Part shown: in pieces, positions 1 to 6,000 of the stretch
How positions within the stretch are numbered: position 1 is the stretch's first letter
How the letters are laid out: each line of letters begins with the position of its first letter
Assembly: GCA_002406055.1 (NCBI GenBank)
Contig: DHMZ01000099.1
Coordinates: 1 to 14,697, forward strand
Source of the DNA: Spirochaetales bacterium UBA4629
Lineage (GTDB): Bacteria; Spirochaetota; Spirochaetia; Sphaerochaetales; Sphaerochaetaceae
Direction: 5' to 3'
DNA length: 14,697 nt
The notes under the pieces: generated by a model
Told to the model about the DNA's origin: nothing
What the model saw: only the letters and a program-made list of their open reading frames with translations
The model's database searches: none
Translations under genes and position numbers: made by a program

Positions 1-161
1 AGATTCTTGGTGAAAAGAGTGGCCTCGAAAAAGGAATAGCACTCGGTGAAATTAAATCTCTCATAAAACTTGTTAAAAAAGGATATCTTCCTCTCGATAA
101 AGCCATTGAGGAATCTGGATTAACAAAAGAAGAATTTGAGAAAAAGGTTAGAGCCGAGTAA
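1..161 (+). CDS. Rpn-family recombination-promoting nuclease / PD-(D/E)XK transposase-like protein, C-terminal end (5' truncated by window)
   Basis: Only the last 52 codons are in the window, ending at TAA 159-161. The readable part contains a glycine-spaced helix (GEKSGLEKGIALGEIKSLIK) followed by KKGYLPLDKAIEESG and a short Lys/Glu-rich tail. A repeated 'G-x-x-x-G' helix leading into a small 'degree of sequential activation' helical hairpin is typical of the C-terminus of Rpn/PD-(D/E)XK transposase-like proteins, which are often multicopy in gut bacteria. The catalytic domain lies outside the window, so the family call rests on this tail alone. The stop codon lies 3 bp from the convergent stop of the ROK gene, and I see no terminator between them. 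Confidence 0.6.
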   Translation, partial: ILGEKSGLEKGIALGEIKSLIKLVKKGYLPLDKAIEESGLTKEEFEKKVRAE

Positions 162-164
162 GCA

Positions 165-1382
165 TTATTTATTCTTATTGTTAATGTACCATTTATAGAG
201 AAGCTCAGCTTTGTTTTGTAAAACAAGAGTTGCAGCACCCAGAGCAGAGCCAATGTCTTTTAGTTTGCCCTGCTCTATTTTTAATCCATTATATTGCGAA
301 TAAAAAGAGAAAGAGGAAAGCAACTCTCGGATTCTATCAACAAGGTATTTAGAGTTGTATCCTATAGGGCCACCGAGCACAATCTTGCGCGGGTTAATTA
401 TGTCTATAAGTGTCGATAGTCCGTTAGCAATAGGAGATGCAATGCTATCCATTGCAGCTTGCGCACATTCGTCACCATCATCAGCAAGTTCTGTTATAGA
501 AGAAAGAGTAATATCACAATCAGGGATGGTTGAAAGAATTGACTGAGAATACTGATCTTGTGCTTTTATCTTCAGTGCATTTTGAATCAGAGCCTTGTCG
601 TTAGCAAGAGCGAGTAAGCATCCTCTTTTTCCGCAATCACATAAAGGTCCATTCGGATCTATTACAAGGTGAGCAATACGACCTGCTGTATAATTAGGCC
701 CTGTGAGAAGATTTCCATTTATGAAAATTGCCGATCTAATACCAGAACCTAGCCCAATAAAGACCATATTTTTCTCTTTATCTAGATTCGCGTATTTGTA
801 CTCAGCTAAACCTGATGTTGTATATCTGTTTATACAATAAACTTTATATCCAAGCTCCTTTTCAACTATCTCAGAAACATTAATTGGATTATGCCAACCA
901 AGATCATTAGCAAATAGGATCTCCCCTCTTTCGCTATCAACAATACCAGGTAAACCTAAACCAATAGATGGTAAAAGATATCCCTTCACTCTACAAATCA
1001 TAAATCTCAAGCCAGCTAAAAGCGTTGAAATAATACTTTCAGGAGTGAACTGAGAAACAGAAGGTGTTGTATATTTATCACAAATCTTGCCGTTAAGATC
1101 TACAATTACAAATGTCCAAGAATCTGTTGTAAAAGCAGCACCTAATGCAAACCACTTATCGCTAGTAAAACCTAACTTTAAACCAGGACGCCCACGCTTA
1201 GTTTTTTCGACCTCTGTCTCTATAGCGATTTCTTTTTCAATAAGAACATTTACTACGTTAGAAACAGTAGTTCTAGATAGCTCTAATTTTTTTGCAATTA
1301 GCGCACGAGTTGGATTATCTAATTCATCTATCGAATCGATAATGTTTTTAAAGTTTAAATATTCCATATCTTCGTATCGCAT
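165..1382 (-). CDS. ROK-family transcriptional regulator (NagC/Mlc/XylR-like), catalytically degenerate
   Basis: A 405-residue protein with an N-terminal winged helix-turn-helix (about residues 12-65, recognition segment around SRTTVSNVVNVLIEK) followed by a ROK sugar-kinase-like domain. The zinc site is intact: H238, C248, C250 and C255 (PNGPLCDCGKRGC), with the same spacing as in Mlc. Other ROK signatures have decayed. The usual Asn-Asp catalytic pair reads N185-R186, the GE-x-GH sugar motif reads GRIAH (Glu replaced by R235), and the first phosphate loop is unrecognisable (ALGAAFTTD, 79-87). It is therefore probably a DNA-binding repressor with no kinase activity and an altered or lost sugar response. 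It lies 27 bp downstream of the BASS transporter gene on the same strand, so that gene is a likely target. There is no Shine-Dalgarno sequence; an internal promoter places the transcript start at the ATG (separate entry). M6 is a possible alternative start. Confidence 0.88.
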   Translation of the reverse strand: MRYEDMEYLNFKNIIDSIDELDNPTRALIAKKLELSRTTVSNVVNVLIEKEIAIETEVEKTKRGRPGLKLGFTSDKWFALGAAFTTDSWTFVIVDLNGKICDKYTTPSVSQFTPESIISTLLAGLRFMICRVKGYLLPSIGLGLPGIVDSERGEILFANDLGWHNPINVSEIVEKELGYKVYCINRYTTSGLAEYKYANLDKEKNMVFIGLGSGIRSAIFINGNLLTGPNYTAGRIAHLVIDPNGPLCDCGKRGCLLALANDKALIQNALKIKAQDQYSQSILSTIPDCDITLSSITELADDGDECAQAAMDSIASPIANGLSTLIDIINPRKIVLGGPIGYNSKYLVDRIRELLSSFSFYSQYNGLKIEQGKLKDIGSALGAATLVLQNKAELLYKWYINNKNK

Positions 1383-1388
1383 AGGCTA

Positions 1389-1418
1389 ATGATACTTTGC
1401 TTATTCTATTTATTTCAA
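1389..1418 (-). promoter_or_regulatory. Promoter of the ROK gene, predicted leaderless
   Basis: On the minus strand, TTGAAA (1418-1413; 5 of 6 matches to the -35 consensus) is followed by an 18-bp spacer and TATCAT (1394-1389; 5 of 6 matches to the -10). Six bases (TAGCCT) then separate the -10 from the ATG at 1382, so the expected transcription start is the A of the start codon. The -35 lies inside the 3' end of the transporter gene. No ribosome binding site precedes this ATG, which fits a leaderless message. The TSS itself is inferred. Confidence 0.5.
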
Positions 1419-2420
1419 GGAAACTTTTTTTTCACCAAATAACAAATTGCCCATTAAAGCACATAAAGTTTGTTGAAATACAATACAAAAAATCACCGGA
1501 AGAGAAGCGCTAGGAGGCAAATAGTTAATTGCGAGAACTAATGCAGCACTTACATTTCTAGTGCTAATAGCTATCGTTGTTGATATTATCTCTTCTCTCT
1601 TCAGCTTAGAGATTTTCGAAATATAATACCCAACAGGAAAAGCAATAACAGAAATAAACAAACTCGTGACAAAAATCCAAACATAAGAAAAAGATAAGTT
1701 TTGTTTGAGGGTATATGAAACCTTTGATGTGTTAATTGCAATAACTAAAAATAGAAGAATTTTTGATACCGGATTAGATAGAGGCCCCCACTCTTTTTCT
1801 ATTTTATCTTTATAAAAATGGTTAGAAATAAGAGCTAAAAGAGATGGTATTAAAACCATAAAAAATAAAGACTTCATCATTCCAAAAGAGTCAAGGAAAA
1901 TATTCTCTCCAGTATAAAGTTTCAATAAAAATGGAGTTAGTATTGGAGAAAGAAGGGTATCTAAAATAAGAATAGTTACCCCTCCAGATAAGGAACCCGA
2001 AAGTATTGAAATCCAGATTGTGCTCACAACTCCTGTTGGTATTGCTCTTAACAGATCAAAGCCGCTTGTAATGTCACTATTAGAAGGAAAGCATATTAAT
2101 CCAATTGAATGTGCCAATAATGGCATTATTAAATAATTAACAATTATATATACAAGTATAAAACGTGGATGAAAGAGCGTCTGTTTTATGTCATTTGCAC
2201 CAATCTTCATAGCTCCGAAGAAGGTCATAATAGCAAACAAATATGTAACAAGGGATCTTAAAGAAGCTAGCCTATCGCCCAAAAGCAAACCACAACATAC
2301 TGCAAATGGAGTTATTAAGGGCATAAGCTTATTCAGTCTTTTATTTAGATTGTTTGCTTTTCTAATTAGTGTTTCTTTCATTTTTTTATCATAATAGATT
2401 TGAGAGAATATCTTCCACAT
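1410..2420 (-). CDS. Bile acid:sodium symporter (BASS) family transporter
   Basis: A polytopic membrane protein of 336 residues with about nine or ten hydrophobic segments. Family hallmarks are the LMPLITPFAVCCGLLLG opening helix, FGAMKIGANDIKQTL, and the conserved central block AIPTGVVSTIWISILSGSLS followed by LLSPILTPFLLKL. BASS proteins are secondary carriers that import organic anions, often with Na+; bacterial members carry bile acids, pantoate or other carboxylates. The substrate cannot be read from the sequence. The gene is followed after 27 bp by a ROK repressor, which suggests local regulation. The given start has no Shine-Dalgarno sequence. M14 (ATG at 2381-2379) is an attractive alternative: the family usually begins just before the 'PL-x-TP' helix, and TATGAT sits exactly 6 bases upstream of that ATG. 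The N-terminus is therefore uncertain by 13 residues. Confidence 0.85.
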   Translation of the reverse strand: MWKIFSQIYYDKKMKETLIRKANNLNKRLNKLMPLITPFAVCCGLLLGDRLASLRSLVTYLFAIMTFFGAMKIGANDIKQTLFHPRFILVYIIVNYLIMPLLAHSIGLICFPSNSDITSGFDLLRAIPTGVVSTIWISILSGSLSGGVTILILDTLLSPILTPFLLKLYTGENIFLDSFGMMKSLFFMVLIPSLLALISNHFYKDKIEKEWGPLSNPVSKILLFLVIAINTSKVSYTLKQNLSFSYVWIFVTSLFISVIAFPVGYYISKISKLKREEIISTTIAISTRNVSAALVLAINYLPPSASLPVIFCIVFQQTLCALMGNLLFGEKKVSLK

Positions 2421-2431
2421 AAATAATTGTT

Positions 2432-2447
2432 ATTTTAAAATATAGTC
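2432..2447 (+). promoter_or_regulatory. Predicted -10 region of hslO within palindrome ATTTTAAAAT, leaderless arrangement
   Basis: TAAAAT (2436-2441) lies six bases before the hslO ATG at 2448, putting the predicted start of transcription at the start codon. The 10-bp palindrome ATTTTAAAAT (2432-2441) presents the same TAAAAT hexamer on the minus strand, facing the divergent transporter gene. No convincing -35 is visible (TTCCAC at 2413-2418 is weak), and there is no Shine-Dalgarno sequence before hslO. Confidence 0.35.
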
Positions 2448-3377
2448 ATGATACGAACACAAATCGAAGATAAAGCCCTTTTAGAGCATTTAGAGTCATT
2501 GCCAGATGATACGAGAGAAGTTTTTTTAATTGCTAATGGTGAAATAAGATTAAGTGCAGTTGGAACAACGAGAATTGTAAACCAAATGCGAGCAAATCAT
2601 AAAACAGGACTTGTTGAAACATATGTCTTAGGCCAAGGTTATACTGCAGGTGCCTTACTTTCTTCAGAAGTAAAAGGAAATGATAGAATCCAACTCACTA
2701 TAGAGTGCTCAGGTCCTATTGGAGGATTAAATATTGAAGCATGGGCATGTGGAGCTGTGAGAGGATACATAGTTAATAACCCAATACCATTATCTGAACC
2801 TCTAAAAAGTTTAGATACAAGCCCTCTCTATGGTCCTGGCTTTTTAACAATAACAAAGATACTTGAAGGTTCAAAGACGCCTTTCTCTGGGCAGATAATG
2901 CTTGAGTATGGCCACTTAGCACAAGACCTCGCACTCTATTATCAAATATCTGAGCAAACCCCTTCCCTCTTTTCTCTTTCAATTTATTTTGACAAAGAAG
3001 GAAGAGTTCTCGGTAGCGGTGGCCTTATGATGCAAGCACTTCCTGAGTGTCCAGAAGATGTACTCACATCACTCCAGAATGATTCAACTACCCTTTCAAA
3101 CATGGGAAAATGGATTAGCGAAGGAAAGACAGTAGAGGAATATGTCGAAAATTCCTTCAGTAAATATGGCGTACAGCACCTTTCTCACGCTCCAATAGGC
3201 TTTTCTTGTCCATGTAATGAAAAAAACTTCGAAAACTATCTTGTAAATCTTCCTCAAAAGGAAAAAGATGAGATACTCAAAGGAGAGTTTCCTTTAGTAC
3301 TACAGTGCTTCAATTGCGGCACTGAATATAAATTCTCAAAGAGCAAATTGGAAGAGCTCTTTTCGGAGGGAAAATGA
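2448..3377 (+). CDS. hslO: Hsp33 redox-regulated molecular chaperone
   Basis: A cytoplasmic holdase chaperone of 309 residues that is activated by oxidation and unfolding. The N-terminal domain shows typical Hsp33 blocks: a GEIRLSAV segment, GQGYTAGALLSSE, and ECSGPIGGLNIEA followed by G-x-VRGY. The C-terminal zinc redox switch is complete, with C254-x-C256 and C287-x-x-C290. The 31-residue offset between the pairs matches E. coli Hsp33 (C232/C234/C265/C268). Its stop overlaps the rlmKL start (ATGA, 3374-3377), so translation of the two is probably coupled, linking a stress chaperone with rRNA modification in one operon. The gene has no Shine-Dalgarno sequence and may be leaderless. Function is assigned with high confidence from the motifs. 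Confidence 0.95.
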   Translation: MIRTQIEDKALLEHLESLPDDTREVFLIANGEIRLSAVGTTRIVNQMRANHKTGLVETYVLGQGYTAGALLSSEVKGNDRIQLTIECSGPIGGLNIEAWACGAVRGYIVNNPIPLSEPLKSLDTSPLYGPGFLTITKILEGSKTPFSGQIMLEYGHLAQDLALYYQISEQTPSLFSLSIYFDKEGRVLGSGGLMMQALPECPEDVLTSLQNDSTTLSNMGKWISEGKTVEEYVENSFSKYGVQHLSHAPIGFSCPCNEKNFENYLVNLPQKEKDEILKGEFPLVLQCFNCGTEYKFSKSKLEELFSEGK

Positions 3378-5575
3378 TTTTTTTTGCAACTAGCGCAGCT
3401 AACCAAGGTGACCTTATCGCACTTGAGGCAAAGAAGGCAGGAGCAGACGAAGTAAGGGTTACTCCTAGTGGTGTTGAATTTGAAGGTAGCTTGGAAGTTG
3501 GCTATCGATTTACGTTTAATACGAGAATTTCTTCTCGCCTTCTTTTAGGCCTATATGTCGATGACGACATAAGAGATGACAAAGAACTAGAAGAAGCAAC
3601 AAGTGACATTGCTTGGGAAGAGTTCATTACTCCTGAAAAAACGCTTAAAGTCACATGTACAACTCAGAACTGTAAGTACATATCAAACAGCCACTATGGA
3701 GCTTTGAAAGTAAAAGACGGTATTGTCGAAAGAATGAGACAAAAGTTCGATAACAAACGTCCTAATATTGAAATCCTAGACCCAGATTTTACAGTACATG
3801 TACATATTGAAGGAAACACTGTTAAGTGGTATTTGGACTTCTCTGGTGAAAACCTCTCTCTTAGAGGTTATAGAGGCGAGCAGACAGAAGCCCTCTTAAA
3901 AGAGCATCTCGCTGCAGCTTTGTTATGTAGAAGTGAATGGAAGAAAAGTGTAGACAACAACGCTCCTCTTCCTCTATATGACCCTTTCTGTGGGTCTGGA
4001 ACAATTGCCGTTGAAGCTGCCTTAATGGCAACAGATACAGCTCCTGGCCTATTAAGAAAAAAACCTTATCAATTTGAAAAGCTTCCATCTTTCGATAAAG
4101 AACTCTTTGATAAAATAGTTGAAGAAGCAGAAGAAAAGAGAAGAAAAGCTTTAGAAGAGAGAGATATCTCTATCTACGCTTCTGACATCTCACGTTTAGC
4201 TGTTGAAATAAGTAAAGCCGCTGCATTAAAAGCTGGAGTCTATGACTTCATCTCATTCTCTGTACAAGATTTTACAAAAATAGAAAAAGCTCCTTGCTCA
4301 AAAGGTTGTATTGTCACCGATCCTCCATATGGAGAGAGAATGGAAGTAAAGAACATTGATGAACTCTATTCATCAATAGGACTGGAACTTCAAAACTTCT
4401 TCAAAGGGTGGAAAGCAACAATACTAACTGGTAATAGTGACTTACTATCCAACATAGATTTAAAACCAGAGCGAACAAACACACTCTTTAATGGTGGTAT
4501 TCAGTGCCAAGCTGCTCACTACTCTATCTTTACTGATGAAGAAAGAGCGGAGATGATGAGAAAGGCACTAGAGAAAAAAGAGCAAAGGCTTAATACCCCA
4601 CTCTCTCCTGGCGCACAAATGGCTTATAACAGGTTAATTAAAAATATTAAAGAAATTAAACCATTAATGGAAAAAGAAGGAGTCGAGTGCTACCGCATCT
4701 ATGATGCAGATATGCCTGAATATTCAGCAAGCATCGATAATTACATGGACAAATGGATTGTCGTTAGCGAATATATGGCGCCAAAGGAAATACCCGAAGA
4801 AGACACAAAGAGACGCCTTGATGAATTAATTCTTGCAACAGAGAGAGCTACAGGAATTTCTGTAGAAAACATCTACGTCAAACAACGCTCTAGACAAAAA
4901 GGAACAAAGCAGTATACAAGACTTGCAACAAACAACAAGATGTTTATTGCTAGAGAAAATGATGTAAAGTTCTTGGTTAACTTTACCGATTATCTAGATA
5001 CTGGAATCTTTTTAGATCATAGAGTTATTAGAAAGTACATCCAAGACAATTCAAAAGATAAGAGATTCTTAAATCTATTCTGCTATACAGGAACTGCAAC
5101 ATTAAATGCAATCAAAGGTGGAGCTCTTTCAACTGTCAGCGTTGATGCCTCTGCAACGTATTTATCATGGCTCGAGCAAAATCTTATTCTCAATGGATAC
5201 TCAACAACAATGGGAAACTATCTCTACAAAGCTGACGCTATCGATTGGTTATGGGCAACATATGATAAGTTTGACCTTATCTTCTGTGATCCTCCAACAT
5301 TTTCAAATAGCAAAAGCAGACGAGATTCATTCGATGTTCAACGAGATCATGTAAGATTAATAAAGGCAGCTGCTATGCATCTTGCGCCTGGTGGAACATT
5401 AATCTTCTCAAACAATCTAAGATCATTTAGACTTGATGATTATATTCTAGATAACTATGTTGTTCAGGATATATCAAAGGAAACAATTGGTGATGATTTT
5501 AAGAGAAATATGAATATTCATCACTGTTTCTTAATCAAAAATAAAGTGAAGATTAAGATTAGAAGACAACGATAA
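3374..5575 (+). CDS. rlmKL: Bifunctional 23S rRNA methyltransferase RlmKL (m2G2445 / m7G2069)
   Basis: A 733-residue fusion of two SAM-dependent methyltransferases that modify 23S rRNA (E. coli numbering G2445 N2 and G2069 N7). The order is an N-terminal ferredoxin-like/THUMP RNA-binding region (about 1-165), then the RlmL Rossmann domain with SAM motif DPFCGSGT (from D203) and catalytic DPPYGER (from D316). The RlmK domain follows, with NLFCYTGTATLNA (from N567) and DPPTFSNSKSRR (from D639). The E. coli enzyme has about 702 residues, so this copy is slightly longer but complete. The start overlaps the hslO stop (ATGA) and is preceded by GGAGGG at 3365-3370, only 3 bases from the ATG, so the start is well supported. 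A strong bidirectional terminator follows the stop directly. Confidence 0.95.
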   Translation: MIFFATSAANQGDLIALEAKKAGADEVRVTPSGVEFEGSLEVGYRFTFNTRISSRLLLGLYVDDDIRDDKELEEATSDIAWEEFITPEKTLKVTCTTQNCKYISNSHYGALKVKDGIVERMRQKFDNKRPNIEILDPDFTVHVHIEGNTVKWYLDFSGENLSLRGYRGEQTEALLKEHLAAALLCRSEWKKSVDNNAPLPLYDPFCGSGTIAVEAALMATDTAPGLLRKKPYQFEKLPSFDKELFDKIVEEAEEKRRKALEERDISIYASDISRLAVEISKAAALKAGVYDFISFSVQDFTKIEKAPCSKGCIVTDPPYGERMEVKNIDELYSSIGLELQNFFKGWKATILTGNSDLLSNIDLKPERTNTLFNGGIQCQAAHYSIFTDEERAEMMRKALEKKEQRLNTPLSPGAQMAYNRLIKNIKEIKPLMEKEGVECYRIYDADMPEYSASIDNYMDKWIVVSEYMAPKEIPEEDTKRRLDELILATERATGISVENIYVKQRSRQKGTKQYTRLATNNKMFIARENDVKFLVNFTDYLDTGIFLDHRVIRKYIQDNSKDKRFLNLFCYTGTATLNAIKGGALSTVSVDASATYLSWLEQNLILNGYSTTMGNYLYKADAIDWLWATYDKFDLIFCDPPTFSNSKSRRDSFDVQRDHVRLIKAAAMHLAPGGTLIFSNNLRSFRLDDYILDNYVVQDISKETIGDDFKRNMNIHHCFLIKNKVKIKIRRQR

Positions 5576-5606
5576 AAAATGGGCTGCATTAGGCAGTCCA
5601 TTTTTA
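5574..5606. terminator. Bidirectional Rho-independent terminator between rlmKL and the MazG-like gene
   Basis: The stem is ATGGGCTGC (5579-5587) and GCAGTCCAT (5593-5601), nine pairs with one G-T wobble and a 5-base loop. It is preceded by an A run (5574-5579) and followed by T5 (5601-5605). It therefore gives a hairpin plus U-tract in both directions and serves the two convergent genes. Confidence 0.9.
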
Positions 5607-5609
5607 TTA

Positions 5610-5945
5610 CTAAAGTTCTGTATACTTTTTATTGCTGTTCTTTGCTTTTTCGACAGGATACTTCTCTCTGTTCTTTTTCATCTTAGCCCTAATTATTTCA
5701 TTTAGATCAAAGCCAAGGACAGACGCAAAGTCGATAGCATAAACAATTATGTCAGCCAACTCATCTTTCATGTCATCTATATTAACTAAAGCCTCATCAT
5801 TATCCTTCCACTGGAAAAGTTCTAGAAGTTCAGATGCCTCTAGCGATAATGAAATAGCTAAATCCTTTGGGTTATGAAATTGTCCCCAGTTTCTTTCTTT
5901 AACAAACTCAATGCATTCATCAATAGTTTCTTTTTTTATATCCAT
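5610..5945 (-). CDS. MazG-like nucleotide pyrophosphohydrolase (RS21-C6/dCTPase type)
   Basis: A small all-alpha NTP pyrophosphohydrolase of 111 residues. It probably hydrolyses a (d)NTP, such as a dCTP analogue, to the monophosphate plus pyrophosphate in the cytoplasm to keep the nucleotide pool clean. Seen in the sequence: a RNWGQFHNPKDLAISL substrate loop (18-33), then the Mg-binding motif of the superfamily as E36-A-x-E39 and, downstream, E62-L-A-D65. Length and order match the short MazG-like/RS21-C6 class rather than the long MazG. The exact substrate is not deducible. Only a modest AGGT-type ribosome binding site precedes the ATG. A terminator hairpin of the upstream outer-membrane protein gene ends 13 bases before the start, so expression may depend on read-through. 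Confidence 0.87.
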   Translation of the reverse strand: MDIKKETIDECIEFVKERNWGQFHNPKDLAISLSLEASELLELFQWKDNDEALVNIDDMKDELADIIVYAIDFASVLGFDLNEIIRAKMKKNREKYPVEKAKNSNKKYTEL

Positions 5946-5954
5946 AATAGACCT

Positions 5955-5979
5955 AAAAGGCTCCGGATATTCCGGAGCC
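5955..5979 (-). terminator. Rho-independent terminator of the triple-repeat outer-membrane protein gene
   Basis: A perfect 9-bp GC-rich stem, GGCTCCGGA/TCCGGAGCC (5959-5967 and 5971-5979), with a 3-base loop. On the minus strand it is followed by TTTT (5958-5955). It lies 21 bp after the stop of the 6001-8094 gene and 13 bp before the start of the MazG-like gene, so it could also limit read-through into that gene. Confidence 0.85.
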
Positions 5980-6000
5980 CAATGTAAGCAAAAGAGAGTC

